A stretch of DNA of 64,000 nucleotides from Pseudoneobacillus sp052180215. Its GTDB lineage: Bacteria; Bacillota; Bacilli; Bacillales; Cytobacillaceae. The stretch spans positions 4,116,001 to 4,180,000 of the forward strand of contig NZ_CP197471.1 of the NCBI RefSeq assembly GCF_052180215.1, read 5' to 3'. The position numbers and the translations under genes are program-made. The notes below the pieces were generated by a model, which was given only the letters and a program-made list of their open reading frames with translations, was not told the origin of the DNA and made no database searches. Below, piece by piece: positions 9,640 through 18,700 of this stretch; the stretch's first letter is position 1, and each line of letters begins with the position of its first letter.

Positions 9640-10614
9640 TTATAAATTTTCTTTATACCAATCTATAGCAGCTACTATTCCTTCATCAAAACTCCACTCG
9701 GGATTATATTCGATCAAATCCCTGGCCTTACTAATATCCGCATTGCTATGCTTAATGTCACCTTTTCGGTTGGGACCAAAAATTGGCTTGGTATCTTTCT
9801 CTAATGCTTTACATAAACCATAATAGATATCAATTAAATATTCTCTGCCACCGTATGCTATATTATATGCTTGACCCGCAGCTTCATGAGATGCCTTACA
9901 AGCTTTCAAATTAGCTTCAATAACATTCTCTATATAGGTAAAATCTCGACTCTGTTTACCATCCCCATTAATAGTTGGCTGATCATCATTAAGCAATTGT
10001 TTTATGAATTTTGGAATTACTGCGGCATATGCACCATCTGGATTTTGCCTTCTACCAAATACATTAAAGTATCGTAGACCATAGGTATCAAGACCATATA
10101 ACTTATTATATAATTTTCCATACTCCTCATTTACCATTTTAGTAAGAGCATAAGGTGACAATAAATTTCCTTCTACGCCTTCTTTTTTCGGAAGATTAAG
10201 CTCATCACCGTAAACTGATGAACTTGAAGCATAGACAAATTTCTTTACACCAGTTTGCCTTGCTGCTTCCATCATATTTAGTGTACCTTTTATGTTTACC
10301 TCTTCATAAAACAAAGGCATCTCAATACTTCTTGGAACACTCCCCCATGCAGCTTGATTTAAAACAAAATCGATTCCCTCACAAGCTTTCATACATGTGT
10401 CAAGATCACGAATATCTCCTTCGATAAATTCGTAATTAGGGTTGCCTAAAAACTCTTCTACATTTTCTTTTTTTCCAGTTGAAAAATTATCGAGCCCTCT
10501 AACTTTATAGCCTAATTTAAGTATGGCTTCTACTAAATTGGAACCAATAAAACCTGCTGAGCCAGTAACTAAGAATTTACTGCCCTCTGGAAACTTAATA
10601 TTTTCATATCCCAT
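9640..10614 (-). CDS. tviC: UDP-N-acetylglucosamine 4-epimerase-like SDR (TviC/WbpP type)
   Basis: About 324 aa, an extended short-chain dehydrogenase/reductase. It shows the NAD-binding GSAGFIGSNLVEAIL, the SSSSVYGD strand and the catalytic SPYALTKMVNEEYG (YxxxK). YFNVFGRRQNPDGAYAAVIP and GDGKQSRDFTYIENV match the TviC/WbpP branch, which epimerises UDP-GlcNAc or UDP-GlcNAcA at C4. ATG at 10614 has GGAGG eight bases upstream; the TTG further up sits inside that site. It lies 2 bases after the dehydrogenase stop, so the two are translationally linked. Together they would make UDP-GalNAcA. Substrate is inferred from the pair, not proved. Confidence 0.82.
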   Translation of the reverse strand: MGYENIKFPEGSKFLVTGSAGFIGSNLVEAILKLGYKVRGLDNFSTGKKENVEEFLGNPNYEFIEGDIRDLDTCMKACEGIDFVLNQAAWGSVPRSIEMPLFYEEVNIKGTLNMMEAARQTGVKKFVYASSSSVYGDELNLPKKEGVEGNLLSPYALTKMVNEEYGKLYNKLYGLDTYGLRYFNVFGRRQNPDGAYAAVIPKFIKQLLNDDQPTINGDGKQSRDFTYIENVIEANLKACKASHEAAGQAYNIAYGGREYLIDIYYGLCKALEKDTKPIFGPNRKGDIKHSNADISKARDLIEYNPEWSFDEGIVAAIDWYKENL

Positions 10615-10616
10615 TT

Positions 10617-11999
10617 TTACAACCTCCAATATACAAATCCAGTATCCTCTGCTACTTTTCTATTAAATATTCCTTTAAGGTCCATTAGTACACAATCTTT
10701 TCTATCAATTTCTATATCAAACTCAGATGTTGCTGCTACTTCATTCATAGCTTCTAAATTTACATATCCAGTTGGCCCAAACATCATTTTTACATCTTCC
10801 AATTGAATATCTTTAAATTCATCGTGTGAAACTGCAAAGATTACTGCATCCATTTCTTTGATATCTTCTATTTCACAAAGGTTAATCCTATATTCACGCC
10901 ATAAATCTTCTTTGTCTGCTTGAGGGTCTACAACTTTAACGTCTACTCCGTATTCTTCTAATTCTTTTATTACGTCAACTACTTTTGTATTTCTGACATC
11001 GGGACAGTTCTCTTTAAACGTAACACCAAATATAGCTACTTTCGCACCATTTATTTGCTTATTTGCTTTAATCATTTTCTTTACCGTACTTTCGGCTACA
11101 TATTTACCCATATCATCGTTTATTTTTCTTCCTGAAAGGATGATTTGGGAATGATAACCCATTTGCTCTGCTTTATATGTTAAATAGTATGGGTCAACCC
11201 CTATACAGTGACCACCAACTAATCCTGGAGAGAAATTAAGGAAGTTCCATTTCGTTCCCGCTGCTTCAAGTACTGCTTTTGTATCAATTCCCATTTTATT
11301 AAATATGATAGAGAGTTCATTCATGAAAGCAATATTAATATCACGTTGTGAATTCTCTATGACCTTTGCAGCCTCAGCCACTTTAATACTTGCTGCTTTA
11401 TAAACACCAGCATCAACGACCAATTCATATACCTTTGCTACATTATCTAATGTTTCTTCATCTTGGCCTGCCACAACTTTTATAATAGTCTCTAGTCTAT
11501 GAACTTTATCACCAGGGTTAATTCTTTCTGGTGAATAACCAACTTTAAAGTCTATACCACATTTTAACCCTGATTCTTTTTCTAAAATTGGAACACAGAT
11601 GTCCTCAGTTACACCAGGATAAACTGTAGATTCAAAGACAACTATTGAACCTTTTGTCAAATTTCTACCTAAAGTGCGACTTGCTGATTCAACCGGTGTT
11701 AAGTCAGGTGTGTGATCATCTTTTACAGGTGTAGGCACGGCAACAATATGAAACTTCGCTTCTCTAATTCTTGCCTCATCTGAGGTAAACTCAACAGTTG
11801 TATTCTTTATTACTTCATTTCCCACTTCTTTTGTAGGATCTATGCCATTCTTATAAAGTTCAATTTTTTGTTTATTTACATCAAAGCCAATCACGTCAGC
11901 CTTTTTTGCAAAGGCAACAGCGATTGGCATCCCCACATAGCCAAGTCCAACTAATGAAATTTTCTCTTCTCTCTTAACAATCTTCTCATATAAGTTCAT
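10617..11999 (-). CDS. tviB: UDP-N-acetyl-hexosamine 6-dehydrogenase (TviB/WbpO type)
   Basis: A 460-aa UDP-sugar dehydrogenase that oxidises the C6 hydroxyl of UDP-GlcNAc or UDP-GalNAc to a carboxylate with 2 NAD+. It has the N-terminal Rossmann motif ISLVGLGYVGMPIAVAFAKK, the central dimer helix region with VIENSQRDINIAFMNELS, the catalytic cysteine in GLVGGHCIGVDPYYLTYKAE (about residue 275), and a C-terminal UDP-binding domain with FGVTFKENCPDVRNTKVVDV. These details place it with TviB/WbpO rather than UDP-glucose dehydrogenase. Strong ribosome binding site (AAGGAG). The paired 4-epimerase follows directly. Confidence 0.88.
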   Translation of the reverse strand: MNLYEKIVKREEKISLVGLGYVGMPIAVAFAKKADVIGFDVNKQKIELYKNGIDPTKEVGNEVIKNTTVEFTSDEARIREAKFHIVAVPTPVKDDHTPDLTPVESASRTLGRNLTKGSIVVFESTVYPGVTEDICVPILEKESGLKCGIDFKVGYSPERINPGDKVHRLETIIKVVAGQDEETLDNVAKVYELVVDAGVYKAASIKVAEAAKVIENSQRDINIAFMNELSIIFNKMGIDTKAVLEAAGTKWNFLNFSPGLVGGHCIGVDPYYLTYKAEQMGYHSQIILSGRKINDDMGKYVAESTVKKMIKANKQINGAKVAIFGVTFKENCPDVRNTKVVDVIKELEEYGVDVKVVDPQADKEDLWREYRINLCEIEDIKEMDAVIFAVSHDEFKDIQLEDVKMMFGPTGYVNLEAMNEVAATSEFDIEIDRKDCVLMDLKGIFNRKVAEDTGFVYWRL

Positions 12000-12016
12000 A
12001 TTGAATTCTCCTTTTT

Positions 12017-13123
12017 TTATAAACCCATAGTCTGGCTAATTGATTGGTTAACAACCTTCACATCATATTTTTCTCTAGCAATCTTCTCGCTTTCTTGACC
12101 CATGTTTTTGCATATCTCACGATTAGATATCAAGTATTCCATCTTATTTATTAACCCTTTGATATCCTTGACCTTTACTAAATAACCATTTAGCCCTTCA
12201 ATAACCGTCTCCCTGCAACCGGGAGCATCACTCGTGATGATTGACCTCCCCATTGCCATGGCTTCTAATACCGTTTTTGGTGTACCTTCATGATAAGATG
12301 GTAATACATAGGTGCTACATTGCGAGATAAATTGTCTCACATCAGTTTGTTCTCCAAAATACTCAATAATACCATTTACTATATAGGGTTTTAACTCATC
12401 TGGGTTTAAGGCAGAAGGATTACTGTCAAATGGCCCTACTAGTAAACAACGAACCTTAGGGTGTTTTTCTTTAACCTCTCTACAAGCTTCTAAATATTCC
12501 ATTATTCCTTTATCTTTAATAAGCCTACCAATATAAAGAAATGCTGGTTCTTCCGGAAATTTTGTTGGTTTGAATTTTTCAAGATCAACTCCTGAACCAT
12601 TAATTATTACTGTCTTATTATCATTTATTAAACCATTTTGAATAAACTCATTTTTATCATCTTGATTCTGAAAGAATACTTTCTTGCTACATTTGCAAGC
12701 AGCCCAGTATTCTATTTTCATTATTGTTTTTACTATTCTGTTTTTAAAACCTTCCCCTCTAAATACCGAGCCCAGTCCAGCTATTAAAGGGTACACTTCA
12801 GAAACACCATTTAACTTTGCAGCTATACTTCCATAAACAACAGTTTTTGCTTGATATGCGAACACTTTATCTGGCCTTTCCTTTTTCATGAATGTAAAAA
12901 GAAACCTTAAAGTTTTTAAATCTTTGAGTGGATTCATACCATTTCGTTCAACATATATCTGCCTATAATCAATATTGTACTCTTGAAACTTATTCTTCCA
13001 TTCCACTTCAGGCTCAGAGCCTAATGCAATTACGGTATGGCCATTTTCTATAAAGTCTTTCATCATATCCATACGAAACCAAAACAATGATGATGTATGA
13101 CTAGAAAGTACAGCTATTTTCAT
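12017..13123 (-). CDS. Glycosyltransferase family 4 (PglA/WbpH-like)
   Basis: About 368 aa starting MKIAVLSSHTSSLFWFRMDM at 13123; AGGAG seven bases upstream supports this start over the longer frame. The N-terminal FRMDMMKDFIENGHTVIALG and VFAYQAKTVVYGSIAAKLNG, and the C-terminal FLYIGRLIKDKGIMEYLEAC and VLPSYHEGTPKTVLEAMAMG, resemble the PglA/CapM group that adds HexNAc to an undecaprenyl-linked sugar. It lies two genes after the initiating transferase, so it may add the second sugar. Donor inferred only. Confidence 0.86.
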   Translation of the reverse strand: MKIAVLSSHTSSLFWFRMDMMKDFIENGHTVIALGSEPEVEWKNKFQEYNIDYRQIYVERNGMNPLKDLKTLRFLFTFMKKERPDKVFAYQAKTVVYGSIAAKLNGVSEVYPLIAGLGSVFRGEGFKNRIVKTIMKIEYWAACKCSKKVFFQNQDDKNEFIQNGLINDNKTVIINGSGVDLEKFKPTKFPEEPAFLYIGRLIKDKGIMEYLEACREVKEKHPKVRCLLVGPFDSNPSALNPDELKPYIVNGIIEYFGEQTDVRQFISQCSTYVLPSYHEGTPKTVLEAMAMGRSIITSDAPGCRETVIEGLNGYLVKVKDIKGLINKMEYLISNREICKNMGQESEKIAREKYDVKVVNQSISQTMGL

Positions 13124-13146
13124 ATAAATGCTCCTACTCATATATA

Positions 13147-14046
13147 CTAATTTCTATTTTTCTCCAAGTACTCTTGCACTTCTATTCGTATTCCTTTTTC
13201 AAAAGTCATGGGATTATAACCGAAATCACTATTTGCATTTTCATGGGAATAGTTTCTATCTTCTCCCATTCTCTGAACCCGTTCTATATAATCGATTCTT
13301 CCTAACGTCATAGTTTTAATAGCTCTTGCCATTAGTACACCTAAACTTAATGGTACGCTGATGAAGACAGTTTTTTTATTGAGTTGTTTGCTTATTAACT
13401 TGAAAGCATCTATCATTTTAATAGGCCGTTCACCAGTTAAATCATAAGCGTCTCCATCTGACACTACAGGAGACATTAACACAGTAAAAAATGCCTTTCC
13501 TAAATCTCTAGCATTCACAGGTTGAATTAAACTATTTCCACCGTTAATAACAGGCATGATTCTAAGTTTATCTATCATTTTAATAAACTTACTCATATTT
13601 CTATCACAGAGATCTCCATATATCATAGATGGCCTTAAGATTGTAATTTTCGTAAGACATTTAGTATCGCTTTTTAGTGCTTTAATCTTTTGTTCTATTT
13701 TTTTATATCCTTCTGAGGCATACTTAAATTCAGAATAAATTCCTGTAGTGTGTACTAATATAGCCCATTTCACTTTATTCTTAATAGCAGATTGCACTAT
13801 CATTGGTGAATGATGAATATTATAGATGTGCATTACCGTATCAACACCATTCATCACACTATCAATAAAGTCTGGATCATCTAAATCTCCTACAACCTTT
13901 TCAATATTTAAGCCGCTGTTATCCAGAAGAGAAGTATTGGATGTTTCCCTAACAATACAGCGAATAGAGCCTTCATATTTATTATTAATAAGTTCTTGTA
14001 AAAAGTATTTTCCCGTATGACCGGTGATTCCGGTGACTAATAGCAT
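13147..14046 (-). CDS. NAD-dependent epimerase/dehydratase-like SDR
   Basis: A 299-aa atypical/extended SDR. The nucleotide-binding motif MLLVTGITGHTGKYFLQELI is of the TGxTGxxG kind found in NmrA-like and sugar-epimerase-like proteins. The middle has LVHTTGIYSEFKYASEGYKK, where Tyr and Lys could form the YxxxK site in a shifted context. It lies between the initiating sugar transferase and a glycosyltransferase, so a sugar-nucleotide or lipid-linked sugar ketoreductase role is plausible. Strong ribosome binding site (AGAGGTGTT). The specific reaction cannot be given. Confidence 0.75.
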   Translation of the reverse strand: MLLVTGITGHTGKYFLQELINNKYEGSIRCIVRETSNTSLLDNSGLNIEKVVGDLDDPDFIDSVMNGVDTVMHIYNIHHSPMIVQSAIKNKVKWAILVHTTGIYSEFKYASEGYKKIEQKIKALKSDTKCLTKITILRPSMIYGDLCDRNMSKFIKMIDKLRIMPVINGGNSLIQPVNARDLGKAFFTVLMSPVVSDGDAYDLTGERPIKMIDAFKLISKQLNKKTVFISVPLSLGVLMARAIKTMTLGRIDYIERVQRMGEDRNYSHENANSDFGYNPMTFEKGIRIEVQEYLEKNRN

Positions 14047-14074
14047 TTCAACACCTCTATTACTCTATTTACTT

Positions 14075-14704
14075 TCATGAATATCCCGTTTCCTTAACAC
14101 TCGCAACTTCCTTCTTAACACCAGTACCACCTTCAACAACCCCATCACTCTTCACTACACTCACGATGGTTCCAAAGAAACACTTAACATCCATCCAGAG
14201 ACTAATCTTTTCAACATACTCGCCATCTAACTTAGCCTTTACTTCAATTGGAAGCTCATCACGTCCATTAATTTGCGCCCATCCAGTAAGTCCAGGTGGT
14301 ACATCATTAGCACCATATTTGTCTCGTTCAGAGATCAGATCATACTGGTTCCACAAAGCCGGTCTTGGCCCTATAATACTCATCTGTCCAATAACAATGT
14401 TCCAAATCTGAGGAAGCTCATCAAGTGAGGTCTTTCTTAGAAACTTGCCTATCTTTGTAATGTACTGTTCTGGATTCTCTAATAAATGAGTTGGAGTGTC
14501 CTTGGGCGTATCTATTCTCATAGTACGGAATTTCAGTATATTAAAATGAATCTTATTAATTCCAACCCGCTTTTGCTTAAATAGAACCGGACCTTTTGAT
14601 TCAAACTTAATAGCAATAATTAGAATTAAAAAAACCGGTGTTAATACTAAAAGTCCAATTAATGAAAGGATAATATCTATCAATCTTTTAATTTTCATAT
14701 ACAT
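14075..14704 (-). CDS. Undecaprenyl-phosphate sugar phosphotransferase (PglC/EpsL-like, initiating enzyme)
   Basis: About 209 aa of the bacterial sugar transferase family. One N-terminal membrane hairpin (IDIILSLIGLLVLTPVFLIL) is followed by the amphipathic, catalytic part: GPVLFKQKRVGINKIHFNIL, FRTMRIDTPKD, SLDELPQIWNIVIGQMSIIG, PRPALWNQY and PPGLTGWAQINGRD. These are the hallmarks of the small monotopic phosphoglycosyl transferases (PglC type) that load the first sugar-1-phosphate onto undecaprenyl phosphate. The start is placed at ATG 14704, about 11 bases after AAGGAG; an earlier GTG overlaps that site. It is the first gene after the 0.8 kb gap and begins the assembly genes. Confidence 0.88.
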   Translation of the reverse strand: MYMKIKRLIDIILSLIGLLVLTPVFLILIIAIKFESKGPVLFKQKRVGINKIHFNILKFRTMRIDTPKDTPTHLLENPEQYITKIGKFLRKTSLDELPQIWNIVIGQMSIIGPRPALWNQYDLISERDKYGANDVPPGLTGWAQINGRDELPIEVKAKLDGEYVEKISLWMDVKCFFGTIVSVVKSDGVVEGGTGVKKEVASVKETGYS

Positions 14705-15256
14705 GCCATGTAACACTCCTTGATAAGTTATTTAGTAAGTTAGGACTTAATTGAAAACCACTATCTTCCAACTAACTACTAACCCACTAAGCTCCATCTA
14801 CTTCAAATAGTCACCTCGTAATATCGAAACAATCTACCTAAAAAATACGAAATAGATATTCAATCCATAATCACTTCAAACCGAGTTTCTTCCTATTATA
14901 TATACCATTCAATCAATCTATAATTTCCACTAAAAATGCCTCAAACCAAGGATTTCAGCATCTTATCTGGCTATGATATTCCATCCCCCTTCACACTCAA
15001 TCAAAAGCAAAGTGAGGCAACCTCTCAAAAAAACTAGCTCGAATACCTAACACTGTCTATCAATATCATGATCATAAATAAGGAATTCCATTATTCTCGC
15101 CTTCTTCACCGTCACCCCCTCTATCCTTAGGATGCACACTACACCCAACTTCTCCATCAACATAACTTATCACCACATGTATAGGACAGTGCTCTTTCCC
15201 TAAGTTGCGAGCGCTCATTTTCCTTTGAACTTACAACACACAAAATCCAACAAAAC
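14705..15256. other. Long gap before the polysaccharide assembly genes
   Basis: About 550 bases without a convincing gene. On the minus strand a TATAAT-like box near 14905 could be part of a promoter for the sugar transferase, but no good -35 partner is seen. A 20-22 codon frame (15115 to 15047) after a GAGGGGGTG site is too short to call. Otherwise I see nothing recognisable. Confidence 0.4.
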
Positions 15257-15300
15257 AATAGCCCCTATTCATATCAAAATTCATATGAATAGGGGCTATT
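15257..15300 (-). terminator. Long perfect hairpin after galU, probable intrinsic terminator
   Basis: Two perfect 18-base arms (AATAGCCCCTATTCATAT and its complement) around an 8-base loop. On the minus strand it is followed by TGTTTTGTTGG, a moderate U-rich tail. It lies 185 bases past the galU stop, splitting the regulatory/precursor genes from the assembly genes. An antitermination RNA upstream could let polymerase pass. Confidence 0.7.
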
Positions 15301-15484
15301 CCGCTTATTTCTCTATTAATCACCAAAATATAAGATGCTCGAAGAGTATCAAATAAAATACTATAATAGATGATATTAATTTTCCTTATTAAGCACCTAC
15401 AGAAATAACAGCTTATATTAATGACATATATAACAGAAGAAACTAGTCTTTATTCAAAAAGAAAATAGTTACAAACCCTCACTA

Positions 15485-16375
15485 TTATTTTCCCTTCCGA
15501 ACACCCATCTCCTCAACAGTCCGTTCTAAGTACGCCAACAACTCACTCTTAATCTCCTCATTTTGCAAAGCAAACTCAATCGTCGTCTTTACAAACCCCA
15601 ACTTCTCCCCAACATCATATCGCTTACCTTCAAAATCATAAGCAAACACTCGTTGGATCTGATTTAATTTCTGTATTGCATCCGTCAGCTGGATTTCCCC
15701 ACCAGCACCCTTTTCCTGCTGATCCAAAAACATAAAAATCTCCGGAGTCAAAATATAACGACCCATAATCGCCAAATTAGAAGGCGCTTTACCTGGTTCA
15801 GGCTTCTCCACAAAATTCTCTACCTGATACTTACGTCCATCCTGAACCGAAGGTTCAATAATTCCATAACGATGAGTCTCTTCATCCGAAACACTTTGAA
15901 CCCCTATCACTGATGAACGTGTTCCTTCATATATATCAATTAATTGCTTCAAGCATGGGGTGTCGCTCTGAACAATATCATCCCCAAGCAACACTGCAAA
16001 CGGCTCATCCCCAATAAAATTACGTGCACACCACACAGCATGCCCTAGTCCTTTTGGTTCCTTTTGTCTAATATAATGAATATCTGCTAACCTAGTAGAA
16101 TACTGAACCTTGTCAAGTAGCTCAAACTTTCCTTTCTCCATCAAGTTCTGCTCAAGCTCAGGTGCAAAATCAAAATGATCCTCAATTGCACGCTTCCCCT
16201 TACCCGTTACAATAATAATATCCTCAATCCCTGAAGCAATTGCTTCCTCCACTATATATTGAATAGTCGGTTTATCCACAATCGGCAACATTTCCTTTGG
16301 CATCGCCTTCGTAGCTGGTAAAAATCTCGTCCCCAAACCAGCCGCCGGAATAATCGCCTTCCGAACCTTTTTCAA
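15485..16375 (-). CDS. galU: UTP-glucose-1-phosphate uridylyltransferase
   Basis: About 296 aa, making UDP-glucose from UTP and glucose-1-phosphate. The start KKVRKAIIPAAGLGTRFLPA is nearly the Bacillus GtaB N-terminus and carries the nucleotidyltransferase loop GLGTRFLPATKAMPKEMLPI. VEKPEPGKAPSNLAIMGRYI and GAGGEIQLTDAI are further family signatures. The real start is TTG at 16375, giving MKKVRK, with GGAGG about 8 bases upstream; an ATG at 16390 overlaps that site. It sits between the epsC-like gene and the assembly genes and probably supplies UDP-glucose for the polymer. Confidence 0.93.
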   Translation of the reverse strand: MKKVRKAIIPAAGLGTRFLPATKAMPKEMLPIVDKPTIQYIVEEAIASGIEDIIIVTGKGKRAIEDHFDFAPELEQNLMEKGKFELLDKVQYSTRLADIHYIRQKEPKGLGHAVWCARNFIGDEPFAVLLGDDIVQSDTPCLKQLIDIYEGTRSSVIGVQSVSDEETHRYGIIEPSVQDGRKYQVENFVEKPEPGKAPSNLAIMGRYILTPEIFMFLDQQEKGAGGEIQLTDAIQKLNQIQRVFAYDFEGKRYDVGEKLGFVKTTIEFALQNEEIKSELLAYLERTVEEMGVRKGK

Positions 16376-16452
16376 TCCAATCCCCTCCATCTATTACCAT
16401 CCATCCTACAAACCGAAGGTTTCATTCATTTCCCAAGTCTAACTCAACCCAA

Positions 16453-18276
16453 TCACTGATTCCCAGCCATCAAATAAACCCCATTCTCCCTCCGATTAGC
16501 CAAATCCAACACATATTCCTTCAACTCTATCTCTTTCAAACTTTCAAACTGGTTGAGTAAGTACCGCACTTCATCCTCCTGCTCAAACCGTGCCTTTCCA
16601 ATAAAGATCTTCGGAAACACCTCTTCAGGAAATACCTCATCCTGCCCTAGCAGTTCCTCATACATCTTCTCCCCAGGTCGAATACCAGAATACTGAATCC
16701 CAATCTCCTCTTCCGTATAACCCGAAAGGGTTATCAGGTTTTTAGCCAAATCCACAATCTTCACTGGCTCACCCATATCCAAAACAAAAATCTCTCCACC
16801 GCGAGCCAAAGACCCCGCCTGAATCACAAGCCTTGATGCTTCCGGAATCGTCATAAAATACCTAGTCATCTCCGGATGCGTCACCGTCACTGGCCCCCCA
16901 GCCAAAATCTGCTTCTTAAACAACGGTATAACAGACCCTCGACTTCCTAACACATTCCCAAACCGCACTGCCACAAACTTCGTTTTACTTGCCTTTGATA
17001 ACTGCTGAATCACCATCTCCGCAATTCGTTTCGTAGCCCCCATCACATTCGTAGGATTTACTGCTTTATCAGACGAAACAAGAACAAACGTATCCACACC
17101 GAAGGTGTCAGCTGCCTCAGCCACATTCTTAGTACCAAACACATTATTTTTCACACTCTCACGAGGGTTATATTCCATCAACGGCACATGCTTATGCGCC
17201 GCGGCATGATACACGACATCTGGCTTATGCTCCTCCATCACTTCAAACATCCGAGCCCGATCCTGAATATCTCCAATAACCGGAATAATTTCAATTGAAG
17301 ATTGAAACGTATTCCTCAGCTCCATGTCTATTAGATAAATACTATTCTCCCCATGCCCAACCAACACAATTTTTTGAGGTGAGAATCGGCCAATCTGCCT
17401 GCAAATCTCTGAACCTATCGAACCACCTGCACCCGTTACTAACACTGTTTTCCCAGTCACATACCCCGAAATACTTTCAATATCCAACTCGACCGGTTCT
17501 CGTCCTAGTAAATCCTCTACTTCGACATCACGGAACTGGTTGACCGCTACTTTCCCCAGCATGATATCTTCCATCATTGGCATGATTTGCGTTTTTACAT
17601 TAGTTTTTAAGCATTCATTAAAAATCCGACTCATTTCCGTCTTATTTAAGGAAGGGATTGCAATCACAATTTTATCGACTTGATACTTCCCAGCGATTCC
17701 CCCAATTTCCTTTGATGTTCCCGCTACCGGAATGCCTAATATCTGCAGCTTTACTTTTTTTCTATCATCATCAATGAACGCAACTGGCTTTAAGCCTAAG
17801 TCTCGATTATTTAATAGTTGGCGAACAATTAACGTTCCTGCTTTCCCAGCACCAACAATCAATACCTTCTTCATTTCCCGATGGGGCTTTACATAATGAT
17901 CTCGGAACACTCGCCATGAGAATCTCGTTCCACCGATACAGAGAACATGCAGCATCCAAGCTGTCACTAATGCTCTCATATAAAGATCGAACCCTACAAA
18001 ATATTGAAAACATGCTGTGACCACAATCGAAAAGGTAACAGCCTTTACAATCGCAACTAATTCACCAATACTTGCATATTCCCATGCCTTTTTATATAAA
18101 TGAAAAAATGAAGCATATATATGGTGACTAATGAGTAAAATAGCTGAACTAATGACTAGACTTTCAAACTGAAAAATAATAGATGGATTGAGTGGTCCAT
18201 AACTTAAATACATGGCGACTATAACAATTAATGAATCCAAACCTGCTAAAAAGGCCAAGCGTCTTCGATAACTCAT
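16453..18276 (-). CDS. epsC: Membrane-bound UDP-sugar 4,6-dehydratase (EpsC/CapD/PglF family)
   Basis: A 607-aa protein. About four N-terminal membrane helices (residues 8-115) are followed by a CoA-binding-like Rossmann fold (KVLIVGAGKAGTLIVRQL, about 140) and the catalytic SDR domain (TVLVTGAGGSIGSEICRQIG, about 290) with SSDKAVNPTNVMGATKRIAE. The Met-x-x-x-Lys replaces the Tyr of ordinary SDRs, as in PglF and CapD. Members convert UDP-GlcNAc to the 4-keto-6-deoxy sugar. The B. subtilis homologue epsC is preceded by the EAR antitermination RNA, and a similar structured leader precedes this gene. AATGG start after GGGGGG. Confidence 0.88.
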   Translation of the reverse strand: MSYRRRLAFLAGLDSLIVIVAMYLSYGPLNPSIIFQFESLVISSAILLISHHIYASFFHLYKKAWEYASIGELVAIVKAVTFSIVVTACFQYFVGFDLYMRALVTAWMLHVLCIGGTRFSWRVFRDHYVKPHREMKKVLIVGAGKAGTLIVRQLLNNRDLGLKPVAFIDDDRKKVKLQILGIPVAGTSKEIGGIAGKYQVDKIVIAIPSLNKTEMSRIFNECLKTNVKTQIMPMMEDIMLGKVAVNQFRDVEVEDLLGREPVELDIESISGYVTGKTVLVTGAGGSIGSEICRQIGRFSPQKIVLVGHGENSIYLIDMELRNTFQSSIEIIPVIGDIQDRARMFEVMEEHKPDVVYHAAAHKHVPLMEYNPRESVKNNVFGTKNVAEAADTFGVDTFVLVSSDKAVNPTNVMGATKRIAEMVIQQLSKASKTKFVAVRFGNVLGSRGSVIPLFKKQILAGGPVTVTHPEMTRYFMTIPEASRLVIQAGSLARGGEIFVLDMGEPVKIVDLAKNLITLSGYTEEEIGIQYSGIRPGEKMYEELLGQDEVFPEEVFPKIFIGKARFEQEDEVRYLLNQFESLKEIELKEYVLDLANRRENGVYLMAGNQ

Positions 18277-18322
18277 CCATTTCCCCCCAAGATTTATTTC
18301 GAATCACTTTTTATCCAAAAAT

Positions 18323-18375
18323 AAATATCTAATGAAAACACATGTGTCTTACACACATACTTTCATTAGATATTT
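18323..18375 (-). terminator. Hairpin between the EAR-like leader and the epsC-like gene
   Basis: Arms AAATATCTAATGAAA and TTTCATTAGATATTT with further pairing inside (ACACATGTGT against ACACACATA). On the minus strand it is followed by ATTTATTTTTGG. It fits an intrinsic terminator just upstream of the epsC-like gene, which an antitermination RNA would need to override. Confidence 0.6.
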
Positions 18376-18489
18376 AGATTATTATTAAAATCGTATTGTT
18401 TTCTTAGTCCCAAAAGTAAACTATTGTGGACAACGTTTTCCTATTTCTCCTATATATAAATTATTATGGGCATCTAACCCATCCTCACA

Positions 18490-18625
18490 CCATGCTATTG
18501 ACGACTGGCGTCTAAGGAATAAAACCTATGACAAAAGTTCTATACCCACAGCATAGCCGAGTGCCTCCAACGATATCGGATAGGAGACATTGCCGATCAG
18601 GTCGGATGCCTGACTTCTTCTTGTT
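18490..18625 (-). ncRNA. Candidate EAR (epsC) antitermination RNA leader
   Basis: Read on the minus strand, this GC-richer stretch lies in an AT-rich 424-base gap between the phosphatase gene and the epsC-like gene. It contains GGCATCCGACCTGATCGGC, then GTCTCC paired with GGAGGC, and a closing GACGCCAGTCGTC stem. In Bacillus subtilis the eps-associated RNA sits at the same place, between epsB and epsC, and gives RNA polymerase resistance to later terminators. The position, structure and the terminator-like hairpins at 18323 and 15257 support the call. I cannot run a covariance model, and edges are approximate. Confidence 0.62.
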
Positions 18626-18700
18626 GTTGTAAAGGTTCTCTATCTGTTATCAGCAACAATATATATAGAAGGAACTAGTATTTTTTGTTAATAGATCACT

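Noticed and set aside
15047..15115. 22-codon frame on the minus strand with GAGGGGGTG before it (MKKARIMEFLIYDHD-like)
   Set aside because: A usable ribosome site is present, but the peptide is too short and unlike known families to call from one genome.
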